64,000 nt of DNA, taken from assembly GCA_020636045.1 (NCBI GenBank), contig JACJYP010000007.1:1-64000 (forward strand). Direction: 5' to 3'. Below the pieces are notes generated by a model, which was not told the DNA's origin, did no database searches, and worked only from the letters and a program-made list of their open reading frames with translations. The position numbers and the translations under genes were made by a program. Every line of letters starts with the position of its first letter. Position 1 is the stretch's first letter. Source of the DNA: Lewinellaceae bacterium. GTDB lineage: Bacteria > Bacteroidota > Bacteroidia > Chitinophagales > Saprospiraceae. Positions 34,267 to 42,892 of the stretch are shown here, piece by piece.

Positions 34267-36477
34267 CTACCACCTTACCCGCAAAGTGATCCTGAAATTT
34301 CTCCCCGGGCCGTTGATCCCCGATGAGAACACGCGGTATTGTGTGTCGAACAAATTATCGATCCCGGCCTGCAGGGCGAGCACGCGGCGGAAGCGGTACG
34401 AGCCGTTGAGGTTCGCCGTCATCCATGCCGGCATGCCGCCGGACGGGGCGTATTGTTCGTTGTCCTCTCCGTTGGGCAGATAATCGTTGATGTCCTTGCT
34501 GCCGTTGAACAGCAGGAACCCTTCCACAGAAGCGCGGGGTGTGTGCCAGCGGAATCCGACGCGGCCGTACATCGGCGGAATGTGGTCGAGCGGCAGGTCG
34601 TCGCCTTCATCCTGCAGGATACGCCCCCGGGTGTAGTGCAGGGAGCCGAACAGCGCCAGATCGTCATACACATCGGCCTCCAGATTGCTGCTGAAGCCCC
34701 AGATGCGCGCCCGGCGCTTGTTCTGGTTGGCCAGCACCAGGCTCATCTCGCCGTCGTACAAAACAGAATCCTGCCCGTTGAAGCGAAAAACGTCCGTCAC
34801 GATGGCGTCGCGGAAGGCCGTGACCCACAGCACATTTTCCCAGCGCAGCCGTTCGGCGGAAACGCGGGTGATCCCGAGGTCGAAATTGTATGTTTTTTCG
34901 GGCTTGATATCCGGGTTCGGCACGATCACGCTGCCGGGCTGGGAATCGAACACTTTGCCCAGGTCGTCGATGTTCGGCACGCGGAAGCCCGACGATGCGT
35001 TCAGCGCCAGCCGCCAGCCTTCCGGACTGTTCCACACGGCGCCCAGGCTGGCCGACCAGATCGCGGTGTTTTGCGTAGCCTCGTCGTAGGGAAAGGGAAA
35101 AAACGTTTTGTCGTCAAATCGCGCTTTCAGGCCGGTAAATCCGCCGCGCAAGCCTTCGCTGAACGTCCACTGCTCGTTGCCGGGCACTTGCCAGGAGTGG
35201 GTGGCAAAAACGGCGATGTTGTACATCTGGCCTCCGCCGTCGGGATAGCGCGTATTCTGGGGACTGATGACGCCGGTCTCGATATTTTCCCTGTTGGCTT
35301 CGGACTGCACATCATTGTACTGAAAATCGAGTCCCATGCTCATGCTCTGGTGCTCCCAGTGCTTTTCGGCTTCCGTTTCCAGCCCCCACACGCCCACATT
35401 TTCCATCCGGTGGTTGATCTGCGGGTTGCCGAAGCGGCGGTCATGACGGCTTTCCTCGATGTTCTGGTAACTGAGCGTCGCCCGGACGCCGCCGTTAAAC
35501 CAGCCCCATTCCTGCAGGGCAAATTTGTACGCTGCAAGCAGGCGCTGCTGCGGACCGTAGTACCATTCCGAGTAGCGGAGGCCTTGCGGACCGGGATCGG
35601 TGAGCCGGTCGTAGCGGGGAATGTCGGAAGAAGTGCTGTACTGCACGTTCAGCGTATGACTGCTGTTGGCATTCGGCCGGAAAACGACCTTTTCCAGCAG
35701 GTCGTACTGCCGGTAGCCGCTGAATTTTTGCACATAAGGGTCGGGGTTGCGCAGGATCGTGTCGCGGCCGCCGATGCGGTCGGCGTAAAACCTGCGCTTT
35801 CCGAAAAATGCGGCAAATCCGTTGTTCTCGCCCATGCGCAGGTCGCCGAAATCGCTGAACGTATACGCGGTAATGCTCGCCACACGTTGCCCGCCCACAT
35901 TAACCTCTACATGCGCGGTTTTTTCCTCGTTTGCACTGCCGTACCGGAAAAAGGCGTTTCCGCCCGATCGCAGGCTTTCGCCCGCTTCGGCAAACACGGG
36001 ATTTTTGGTGTAAAAACAGATCGCGCCGCCCAGGGCATCCGAACCGTAAGCCGTGGACGCCGGACCGTAGAGGATCTCTGCGCGTTCCAGCGCGGCATTG
36101 TCCATTGTAATGATGTTTTGCAGGTGCCCAGCGCGGTAAATGGCGTTGTTCATCCGGATGCCGTCGACCACCAGCAGTACGCGGCTGGCCTCGAAGCCGC
36201 GCAATACCGGACTGCCGCCGCCCTGCTGACTTTTTTGTACGAATGCAGCGCCCGACTGCTGGATCAGGTCTGCTGCCGTCGATGTGTTGAGTTGTTCGAT
36301 CTCCGCTTGCCGGAGCACGGTTACCTGCTGCGCCACGGCTGTGCGGGCCTGGCTGCTTCGGGTGGCGGAAACGACCGTCTCGCCGATGTGCACCACCTTT
36401 AATGTCGTATCGACGGGCGCCTGTGCGAAGGCTGCTGCCGACATACAAACGCCGAATATCAGAAGTAAATGTTTCAT
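34267..36477 (-). CDS. TonB-dependent outer membrane receptor (possible heme or metal)
   Basis: From the ATG at 36477 the protein has 736 residues with signal peptide MKHLLLIFGVCMSAAAFAQ. The plug domain (about residues 40-160) contains VTVLRQAEIEQL and SPVLRGFEASRVLLVVDGI, then a 22-strand barrel ending in the C-terminal aromatic/Trp strand (FRITLRVRW). The RMNNAIYRAGHLQNI segment recalls receptors for heme proteins or metals. There is no SusD partner gene. A lipoprotein truncated hemoglobin lies close by, which fits an iron or heme role but does not prove it. Confidence 0.88.
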   Translation of the reverse strand: MKHLLLIFGVCMSAAAFAQAPVDTTLKVVHIGETVVSATRSSQARTAVAQQVTVLRQAEIEQLNTSTAADLIQQSGAAFVQKSQQGGGSPVLRGFEASRVLLVVDGIRMNNAIYRAGHLQNIITMDNAALERAEILYGPASTAYGSDALGGAICFYTKNPVFAEAGESLRSGGNAFFRYGSANEEKTAHVEVNVGGQRVASITAYTFSDFGDLRMGENNGFAAFFGKRRFYADRIGGRDTILRNPDPYVQKFSGYRQYDLLEKVVFRPNANSSHTLNVQYSTSSDIPRYDRLTDPGPQGLRYSEWYYGPQQRLLAAYKFALQEWGWFNGGVRATLSYQNIEESRHDRRFGNPQINHRMENVGVWGLETEAEKHWEHQSMSMGLDFQYNDVQSEANRENIETGVISPQNTRYPDGGGQMYNIAVFATHSWQVPGNEQWTFSEGLRGGFTGLKARFDDKTFFPFPYDEATQNTAIWSASLGAVWNSPEGWRLALNASSGFRVPNIDDLGKVFDSQPGSVIVPNPDIKPEKTYNFDLGITRVSAERLRWENVLWVTAFRDAIVTDVFRFNGQDSVLYDGEMSLVLANQNKRRARIWGFSSNLEADVYDDLALFGSLHYTRGRILQDEGDDLPLDHIPPMYGRVGFRWHTPRASVEGFLLFNGSKDINDYLPNGEDNEQYAPSGGMPAWMTANLNGSYRFRRVLALQAGIDNLFDTQYRVFSSGINGPGRNFRITLRVRW

Positions 36478-36569
36478 AATGCGTTGACTGAATTGAGTGA
36501 ATAGCCCCGACCACGCATGGGCAGGAGCATGAACAAACGGCCGCAACATTCTACGGCTGCTAAAAGAAC

Positions 36570-37106
36570 TCAGGAAAATTCAGTCAATCGTTTTGGAGGT
36601 GGGGCGGCGCAGCCCGGCGCGCTTTGCGGGGAGAGCCGGTCTTTTGTAAACTGACAAACGGTAAAATGCGAATGCAAGGCCGGCCAACACTGCAGGTCGG
36701 GTTGCAAAAACGGTTGCCCGAGCCACTGTGCCAGCCATTGCAGCACATGCCCGTCGCCGGCGGGCGACAGGATATGCCCCAGCGTGAGCAGCAGCGCTTC
36801 TTCGTGCCGGTCGTGATAGAGCCGAAGCCGCAGGGAGTCGCCCTCGCTTACGCTGCCGCAGATGTCGTACAACCGTCCCTCTATCAGGATTTCATGTTTG
36901 CCAACCCGGCACGCTTCCAGCGTTGACTTGTGCAATAGTACCGTCTGCAAAGGCGAATGGCGGCGCTGCATAGCCACCCGCGCTGCCTGATGCGCGCCGA
37001 AATACATCGCACCCCAGGCCAGAAACCAGCCTGCGGCCTGGAACGCCAGCAGAAATACAAGTACTGCGACGGCGCCCGGTCTTTGTTGGAGAGTGCTGCG
37101 ATGCAT
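36570..37106 (-). CDS. Single-pass membrane protein of unknown function upstream of the TonB receptor
   Basis: This 178-residue protein has one N-terminal helix (VAVLVFLLAFQAAGWFLAWGAMYFG), then a soluble part with TLEACRVGKHEILIEGRLYD and a His/Cys-rich C-terminus (ALHSHFTVCQFTKD). Small proteins with a KEI.I.G.LYD core are found beside TonB receptors in other Bacteroidota, so it may belong to the same uptake unit; the genes are on the same strand about 90 bases apart. No enzyme motif was seen. The residues after about 165 look like low-value C-terminal sequence. Confidence 0.65.
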   Translation of the reverse strand: MHRSTLQQRPGAVAVLVFLLAFQAAGWFLAWGAMYFGAHQAARVAMQRRHSPLQTVLLHKSTLEACRVGKHEILIEGRLYDICGSVSEGDSLRLRLYHDRHEEALLLTLGHILSPAGDGHVLQWLAQWLGQPFLQPDLQCWPALHSHFTVCQFTKDRLSPQSAPGCAAPPPKRLTEFS

Positions 37107-37217
37107 ACGAATGATCGGGACAAAGAAAGAAAAACAAAAAAAATTGCCGATACCGAAATCCGGCCATGGCTACTGCTCGTAGGTTTTTTTCATAAGCACT
37201 CAAAACTGGAGGGCATC

Positions 37218-37676
37218 ATGAAAAAAACACGGTTCATACTTTCGCTCATCACCATGCTTTGCCTGGCCGGCTGGGCCTGGCTCCGAAAACCGTACTCCCC
37301 TTCTCAGGAACTTGAACCCATCGTGCTGACGGCTTTTGACATCCACGCGGACCGGCCGGCCGGCGGCTACGCGCTGGCCGAAGCCGCGGCCGGATGGCGG
37401 GGCGTGACGGCGTCGAGTTATAATCCTGCTTCGGGATTGCTGGCGCTGGCGCACACAAGTTCCGTGACACCGCGCGATCTGACAAGCCGGCTGAAGGTCC
37501 TGACACCCCGTCCTGTTTCAATCAAGGTCTTCCCCGAACCCGCCGGGACTTCATGTCCGGTGCCGGCGGCTGCCCTGGCGACACTGCCTGGCTGGCTGCT
37601 GGGCGCCGGCATTTTTTCCGCGGCGAGCCTGGCGCTGCTGGCGCTGGGCCGCCCCGGGAAACCAGTTTGGCAGTAG
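37218..37676 (+). CDS. Putative membrane protein with HMA-like metal-binding-domain features
   Basis: From the ATG at 37218 the protein has 152 residues. An N-terminal helix (FILSLITMLCLAGWAWL) is followed by a domain with GWRGVTASSYNPASGLLALAH and VTPRDLTSRLKVL, reminiscent of HMA-type folds in which GV.....NP.....V.Y follows the metal loop, although no CxxC is present. A second helix (LATLPGWLLGAGIFSAASLALLAL) ends the protein. The last few codons run into dispersed repeat copy B. It is divergent from the 178-residue membrane protein. Function unknown. Confidence 0.55.
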   Translation: MKKTRFILSLITMLCLAGWAWLRKPYSPSQELEPIVLTAFDIHADRPAGGYALAEAAAGWRGVTASSYNPASGLLALAHTSSVTPRDLTSRLKVLTPRPVSIKVFPEPAGTSCPVPAAALATLPGWLLGAGIFSAASLALLALGRPGKPVWQ

Positions 37677-37785
37677 CAGCAGGCAGTGGCAGTATTAATA
37701 CGGGTACGAATTACTGCGAAAAATGGCCTCCATTTCCTGTTTTGCCAATTCTGCAATAGCTGCTAACTGCCTCCGCCAACCGCTT
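37658..37785 (-). repeat. Dispersed intergenic repeat, copy B
   Basis: The reverse complement aligns from end to end with copy A at 15594-15720 and over its middle and right parts with copy C at 60846-60955 (shared gcagtaatt.gtaccc core). It overlaps the last codons of the gene ending at 37676. Confidence 0.55.
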
Positions 37786-37881
37786 ACCTGGTATCATTTG
37801 AACCAGTCGACCCTCCCGGCAACCTGAAGCGCTTCCACAGATAATCAAAGCCTTATTTGTCTTACAAAAACACATTAGAAC

Positions 37882-38346
37882 ATGATCAAGCACACCCGTA
37901 TTCCCGCTCTTTTGCTCTTTGTCGCCTTGTTTTTTGCCGCGTGCAAGGACCAGGACGGACCGCTCCCTCAACCCGACCCCACCCTCTACGAACGCCTGGG
38001 TGGCGTTGACGCCATTGCGCTGGTGGTCGACAAGTTCCTGGCAAACGTGGTGGCCGACGACGCCATCAACGCGCGTTTTGCCGCCACAGTGGCCGATCCC
38101 TTTCGCACACAACTACTGCGCAACAACCTGATCGACCAGATCTGCGCAGGCACCGGCGGTCCCTGCCAGTACAAAGGCAAAACCATGCTCGAGGCGCACA
38201 CCGGCATGAACATCACCGATGCGGAATTCAACGCGCTGGTCGGCGACCTCGTAGCGGCGCTCGATTTTTACAATGTGCCACAGCAGGAGCAGGACGAACT
38301 ACTCGCCATACTGGGACCGATGAAGTCAGATATCGTGGGACAATAG
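37882..38346 (+). CDS. Group 1 truncated hemoglobin, predicted lipoprotein
   Basis: The 154-residue protein starts with a signal peptide and lipobox (LFFAACKD, Cys21), then a truncated-hemoglobin domain from about residue 34. TLYERLGGVDAIALVVDKFL is the usual N-terminal helix, and the proximal heme-binding His is H106 in MLEAHTGMNITDAEF. The Cys pair in ICAGTGGPC is unusual. Most truncated hemoglobins are cytoplasmic; this one would be bound to a membrane and face outward, where it could bind O2, NO or heme. It is followed by a terminator. Confidence 0.9.
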   Translation: MIKHTRIPALLLFVALFFAACKDQDGPLPQPDPTLYERLGGVDAIALVVDKFLANVVADDAINARFAATVADPFRTQLLRNNLIDQICAGTGGPCQYKGKTMLEAHTGMNITDAEFNALVGDLVAALDFYNVPQQEQDELLAILGPMKSDIVGQ

Positions 38347-38371
38347 AAAAATTGAAACCATCCGTGAGATT

Positions 38372-38410
38372 GGCAGGTGGCGTCCTGAAAGCAGGGCGCT
38401 GCCTTTTTTG
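38372..38410 (+). terminator. Rho-independent terminator after the truncated hemoglobin gene
   Basis: ggcaggtggcgtcctg and cagggcgctgcc pair around aaag, followed by tttttt. Confidence 0.7.
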
Positions 38411-38431
38411 TTTTTCAGGCAACCCGTACAC

Positions 38432-38439
38432 TAATTTTG
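38432..38439 (+). promoter_or_regulatory. Promoter TTTG-N21-TAATTTTG for the TraB/GumN gene
   Basis: TTTG at 38407-38410 and TAATTTTG at 38432-38439 are well spaced. The longest frame would start inside this box at 38437, so the true start is the ATG at 38512. Confidence 0.55.
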
Positions 38440-38511
38440 GCGACTTTGACGTACCAACTTTTTTGCACGACGACGGTTTTTAAATACCGGTATTTACTTG
38501 AAAATAAACGC

Positions 38512-39429
38512 ATGAAAAATTACTGGCTTTGGCTGCTGCCCGCTTTGGCGGCACTGGGATGCACGGCATCGAAAAAAATAGTCTATCCGGCGGACCAGAT
38601 CATTCCCTCGGAGAAGTCGCTGGTGTGGAAGATCAGCGGAAATGGCCTGAAAAAACCTTCCTACCTCTACGGAACCATCCATTTGATCCCTAAAAGCGAT
38701 TTCAACCTGCCCGAATCCGCCCGCGAAGCCCTCGACAGGGTGCGGCGCGTGGCTTTCGAGATCGATATGAAGGAAATGACGAACTTCCGTACGCAGATCG
38801 GCCTGATGAGCAAGGCTTTTATGCCGGGCGGAAAAACACTCAAAGACCTTTTGCCGGAGGAAGATTACCGGTTCGTGAAGGCAAAAATGGACGAAAAGGG
38901 GCTACCCGGCGGCTTTTTCGAGCGCATGAAGCCCATGTTCCTGAGCACCATGTTTTCCAGCGATGAAGACGCCGCTGCTACGACAAGCGACCGCATGACC
39001 TCGGTGGAAATGGAACTTTACCGCATGACGCGCCGCCGCGACCTCGAATCGGCGGGCCTGGAAACGGCAGCATATCAAATGGCTATTTTCGACAGCATTC
39101 CGTATGAAGCCCAGGCTAAAATGCTAGTGGAGACCCTGCGCAGCACCGAAGGCGATCAGGAAGGAGAGGGCGAACTGGCGAAAATGATCGCGCTCTACCT
39201 GAGCCAGGACATCAATGCCATGCAAACCATGATCGGCGATTCGCAGTACGGCATGGACGGCTATGAAGACATCCTGCTCAAAAATCGCAACCGCAACTGG
39301 ATACCCATCATGGGCAGGCTGATGCGCGAAGCGCCCACCTTGTTCGCCGTCGGCGCCGGGCACCTGGGCGGTGAAAGCGGCGTGGTGGCCCTGCTGCGAC
39401 GGGAAGGGTATCGCGTCGATGCTCTTTAG
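38512..39429 (+). CDS. TraB/GumN family lipoprotein
   Basis: From the ATG at 38512 the protein has 305 residues with a lipobox (LAALGC, Cys17). The TraB/GumN fold is shown by SYLYGTIHLIPKSDFNLP near the start, a conserved Arg/Glu-rich middle, and the C-terminal GAGHLGGESGVVALLRREGY. In some bacteria this family modifies exopolysaccharide synthesis; distant eukaryotic relatives act as proteases, and the GxIH and GxGH motifs are thought to form the active site. Here the role is unknown. Confidence 0.85.
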   Translation: MKNYWLWLLPALAALGCTASKKIVYPADQIIPSEKSLVWKISGNGLKKPSYLYGTIHLIPKSDFNLPESAREALDRVRRVAFEIDMKEMTNFRTQIGLMSKAFMPGGKTLKDLLPEEDYRFVKAKMDEKGLPGGFFERMKPMFLSTMFSSDEDAAATTSDRMTSVEMELYRMTRRRDLESAGLETAAYQMAIFDSIPYEAQAKMLVETLRSTEGDQEGEGELAKMIALYLSQDINAMQTMIGDSQYGMDGYEDILLKNRNRNWIPIMGRLMREAPTLFAVGAGHLGGESGVVALLRREGYRVDAL

Positions 39430-39502
39430 GGCGGAAGGGAGGTCTTACAGTGGGCAGAAACATGAGTCATCCAGTAATTTTTCAATAAGCGGAAAAATGT
39501 TG

Positions 39503-39656
39503 TTTCAGCCCGCGATTTCAATCGTGGGCAAACAAAACAAGCAGATATTCAACGGTTTTAACCGTTTTCAACTGCCGGGTCAAGGCAATAAAACCGTTAA
39601 AACGGTTCAATTTTCTTCTTTTTCGCAAGCCCCACGATTGAAATCGCGGGTTGAAA
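39503..39656. repeat. Nested palindromic element (REP/MITE-like)
   Basis: The outer arms at 39509-39528 and 39631-39650 are perfect 20-bp inverted copies. Inside are two further palindromes, aacggtt-tt-aaccgtt (39551-39566) and aaccgtt-aa-aacggtt (39592-39607), which are also inverted relative to each other. It occupies the 293-bp gap between the convergent TraB/GumN and C1 peptidase genes and contains no coding frame of note. Confidence 0.7.
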
Positions 39657-39722
39657 AATCAGGGATAACTCATGTTTTATCACAGGGCGCGGCAGAACCA
39701 ACCTTCCCTGAAAATCAAACTC

Positions 39723-40877
39723 TTACATGCCCAGTTTTTGCCTGATCTTGGCAGGAATGGCATCTTTGTGCACCAGCATCGACATGGTTTTGCAGCGGAA
39801 ATACGGCTGCGATACGTAGAGGTAGCCGCCCGTTTCAGCGTTGACCGCGGTGCCCCATGAATTTTTGACGATGTAGTATTTCGTGCCGTTCTGATCGGTG
39901 GCCAGCCCCGTGATGTGCATGCCGTGGTCGTCGGTGGTGGTCAGTTCGTCAAAGCCTTCCTGGCGCTCTTCCTGGCTCACGACCTTTTCCTTGCCGGGCG
40001 CCTTGAAAACCGCCGTTTTTTCGTCCTGGCTCATTTCGTTCCAGTCTTTTTCCGGCCATACGGCCAGCCCTTCCTTGGCTGAAAACGTTTTTTCACTGAC
40101 ATCGGTCGCCCAAACAAGCGAATATCCTTTTTCCACGGCGTTGTCGGCGATCTGTTCGAGTTCGTCGACGGGCACATTGTAGAAAAGACCGTTCGACCAG
40201 TTATCGGACACTTCGAGGATAAACGGCTTGTAAAACGGGTGGTGGGTGTAGGAACTCAACGCCACGTAGTCGTCGAGGTTGATACCCAGGCTCTGAAAGT
40301 AGGTTTGCGGCGTGTACTGCTTGCCGTCGACGGTGAATTTTGCCGGCGGTTTGCCCATATACGCATCCAGCGCGGCTTCGTAGGCCGACAGCCACTGGTC
40401 GCTGAGTTTGCCGTTGGGGTTTTTGATCACGGCATCTACGATGGCTTTGAGCACCGCTTCCATTTCGCCGTGCACGGGCTTGTCCTGCCCTTCCGGAAAA
40501 CCGGTATAGGCGGAATAGGGCACCAGCCCGTATTTTCGCACGATGTTCAGCACGTCGTGGGTTTCTGCACCCTGACCGAATGCAGCGGCGCCCTGGCGGC
40601 GGACGTAATTGATCGCGCGTTCGATGTAGCCGGCGCGCACGATGTACATTTCGCTCAGGTTGACCGGCGCCTTGCCCATGCGGAGCAATTCGCTTTCAAA
40701 AAACGAGTTGGCGGAAAACACCCAGCAGGTGCCCGATTTGTACTGGTTCTCGACAGGTGTTACGTTTGCTTTCTTTACCGTTTTGAACTGGTAGCCGTTG
40801 AGTTCTGCCGGCAGTTCCTGCGCCATGAGCAGGCCGAGGAACAGGAGGCAATACAGCGTCGCAAAGAGTTTTTTCAT
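39723..40877 (-). CDS. C1 family cysteine peptidase (bleomycin hydrolase-like), exported
   Basis: From the ATG at 40877 the protein has 384 residues with a signal peptide ending near LLMAQ. It is a papain-fold aminopeptidase of the C1B group. The catalytic Cys is in QYKSGTCWVFSANSFF, the His in DDHGMHITGLA and the Asn in YYIVKNSWGT. The length is shorter than cytoplasmic bleomycin hydrolase and resembles exported Bacteroidota aminopeptidases of this group. It probably trims extracytoplasmic peptides, alongside the S9 and M28 enzymes. Confidence 0.92.
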   Translation of the reverse strand: MKKLFATLYCLLFLGLLMAQELPAELNGYQFKTVKKANVTPVENQYKSGTCWVFSANSFFESELLRMGKAPVNLSEMYIVRAGYIERAINYVRRQGAAAFGQGAETHDVLNIVRKYGLVPYSAYTGFPEGQDKPVHGEMEAVLKAIVDAVIKNPNGKLSDQWLSAYEAALDAYMGKPPAKFTVDGKQYTPQTYFQSLGINLDDYVALSSYTHHPFYKPFILEVSDNWSNGLFYNVPVDELEQIADNAVEKGYSLVWATDVSEKTFSAKEGLAVWPEKDWNEMSQDEKTAVFKAPGKEKVVSQEERQEGFDELTTTDDHGMHITGLATDQNGTKYYIVKNSWGTAVNAETGGYLYVSQPYFRCKTMSMLVHKDAIPAKIRQKLGM

Positions 40878-40980
40878 GATTGTACAGTTTAGTAGTTGAA
40901 ATATCATTTGCCGGGAAATGTAAAAATACCCGATGAATACACAGCGTTTGATAGACAGTACGGTTTTAATTCACCCTCCA

Positions 40981-42048
40981 ATGAAGCATTTTTGGCTCTT
41001 TTTGTTCCTTTTGGGCAGCCTTGCATCCCTGCCTGCCCAGTCCATTTTCGACTCCCTTTACACCGTTGCCGGTGCGGAAGTTTATTTCGATTTCGGCAAA
41101 GCCGATCTGCGCCCCGACGCGTCCCGCACCCTCGATTCGGTGGTGGCAGGCATCCGGGAAGATGCGCGGAGCCTGCGCATCCGCATCACGGCGCATACCG
41201 ATTCGATCGGATCGCCTGCTGCCAACGAACGCCTGTCGAAACGCCGGGCCGAAGCGCTGCGCGACGACCTGATCCGCCGCGGGCTTTCCGGCGCCGCGAT
41301 CGAAATAGTCCCCTTCGGCGAACGGCGGCCCGCGGCCAGCAACGCCACCGAAGAAGGGCGGCAACAAAATCGCCGTGCCACGCTCGATATCGTCGCCGCC
41401 GTGCCTATGGCATCGCTGAGCGGCCAGATCAAAGACCGCGACAGCGGAAAAGGCGTGCAATCGATGTTGACCTTTCGCTCCCGCACCCGCGAAGACTCCA
41501 CCATGACCGACAGCGTAGGCTTTTACCATGTGCGGCTGCCCAAAGACAGTGTTGTAAAAATAACTGCTGTCGCGCCTGATTATTTTTTCCAGACGATGAC
41601 GATGCGTATCTTCGGAAGCCCGGAATTGTATAAGAAATATAAACTCAGCCCCAATATCGAGTTGCCTCCTGCTAAAGCAGGCGAAACGGCGGTGCTTCGC
41701 GACCTGTTCTTTGTAGGCGATCAGGATATACTCCTGAGGGTTTCTCAGCCGGAATTGCCCAAGATATTGAAATTCATGCAGATCAACCCGGACCTGAAAG
41801 TGGAGATCGCCGGACACATCAACGGCCCCGGGCTGGTGATGGAAGCAGAGCCGCTCTGGCGGCAGAGCTTGTCGGAACGCCGCGCCAAACTGGTATATGA
41901 TTACCTGCTGAAAAACGGCATCCCTGCCGAACGCATGACGTACAAGGGCTACATGAACACGCAAATGCTGTTTCCCCAACCCAAAACCGCTCAGGAGGCC
42001 GAGCAAAACCGCCGCGTGGAGATCAGGGTAACCGGTAAGGGTGAATGA
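40981..42048 (+). CDS. Exported protein with two OmpA-like domains
   Basis: From the ATG at 40981 the protein has 355 residues with a signal peptide ending near LPAQS. Residues about 35-150 are an OmpA-like peptidoglycan-binding domain (VYFDFGKADLRPDA, ITAHTDSIGS, LSKRRAEALR). A beta-rich linker resembling a carboxypeptidase-regulatory domain follows (SGQIKDRDSGKGVQS). A second, diverged OmpA-like domain fills the rest (IAGHINGPG, SERRAKLVYDYL, QNRRVEIRV). Two such domains in a protein without a barrel would let it crosslink peptidoglycan. It is a separate transcript. Confidence 0.85.
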   Translation: MKHFWLFLFLLGSLASLPAQSIFDSLYTVAGAEVYFDFGKADLRPDASRTLDSVVAGIREDARSLRIRITAHTDSIGSPAANERLSKRRAEALRDDLIRRGLSGAAIEIVPFGERRPAASNATEEGRQQNRRATLDIVAAVPMASLSGQIKDRDSGKGVQSMLTFRSRTREDSTMTDSVGFYHVRLPKDSVVKITAVAPDYFFQTMTMRIFGSPELYKKYKLSPNIELPPAKAGETAVLRDLFFVGDQDILLRVSQPELPKILKFMQINPDLKVEIAGHINGPGLVMEAEPLWRQSLSERRAKLVYDYLLKNGIPAERMTYKGYMNTQMLFPQPKTAQEAEQNRRVEIRVTGKGE

Positions 42049-42189
42049 CGTGAATTAGAACGTGTTCGGGTTTTTGCCCGACCAGGAAAAGGTTTATTTC
42101 TTTTAACGTACGGCTTCCTGTCCAAAATCCACACCTTTGGGCCCGTCCGCCGTACAAAGCGGATGGACATACTACTTCTGAATATTCAA

Positions 42190-42882
42190 ATGGGTCATTT
42201 TATCGTACTGGAAGGGCTCGACGGTGCAGGAAAATCCACGCAGATCGAACTGTTGCTTCAACACCTGCAAGCCAAAGAGGGCCGGGTGCAATTCGTTCAT
42301 TTTCCCCGCACCAGTGAAGGCGGCGTGTTCGGCGACCTGATCGCGCGCTTTTTGCGCGGCGAATTCGGAGCAGCTGATCAGGTGCACCCGCAACTCGTGG
42401 CCTTGCTGTTTGCAGAAGACCGCAAGGCTTTCGCGCCTAACATCCGTGAATGGCTGCACGAGGGTTACACCGTTGTAGCCGATCGCTATGTGTTGTCCAA
42501 TATCGCCTTTCAATGCGCCAAACTGGCCGAAAAGTCAGAAAAAGAGACCCTGACGAACTGGATCATCGATTTTGAATTCAACTACAACCAGTTGCCCGCG
42601 CCTGATATTTCGCTGTACCTGGACGTGCCCTTCGATTTTGTCGCGGGTTCGCTCACCAAGGCGCGCGAGGGAGAATCGCGGGCGTATTTGCAGGGGAAAA
42701 AAGATATTCACGAGAGCGACCTGTCGTTTCAGCAAGCCGTAAAAAACGAATACGACCGGCTTTGTGCGGGCGATTTCAACCTGCGCAAGATCGACTGCTC
42801 CGATGCGACGGGCGCCATGATCGGCGCGGAGCAGGTGCACGCCGCCATCGCGGCGGCGGTCGACGACGTGACCGGGCGTTAA
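42190..42882 (+). CDS. tmk: Thymidylate kinase
   Basis: From the ATG at 42190 the protein has 230 residues. It phosphorylates dTMP to dTDP. The P-loop is FIVLEGLDGAGKSTQ, the DR(Y/H) motif is in VADRYVLSNIAFQ, and a lid region lies around residues 150-170. It is somewhat longer than the usual 205-215 residues, mainly through an insertion in the C-terminal half. An ATG nine codons upstream (42163) is the alternative. It is convergent with the OsmC gene. Confidence 0.9.
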   Translation: MGHFIVLEGLDGAGKSTQIELLLQHLQAKEGRVQFVHFPRTSEGGVFGDLIARFLRGEFGAADQVHPQLVALLFAEDRKAFAPNIREWLHEGYTVVADRYVLSNIAFQCAKLAEKSEKETLTNWIIDFEFNYNQLPAPDISLYLDVPFDFVAGSLTKAREGESRAYLQGKKDIHESDLSFQQAVKNEYDRLCAGDFNLRKIDCSDATGAMIGAEQVHAAIAAAVDDVTGR

Positions 42883-42892
42883 GCCCTGTCGT

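Noticed and set aside
34339..36402. 687-codon plus-strand frame opposite the TonB receptor
   Set aside because: It mirrors the receptor gene codon by codon, has no recognisable domain, and the receptor's signal peptide, plug and C-terminal strand are convincing.
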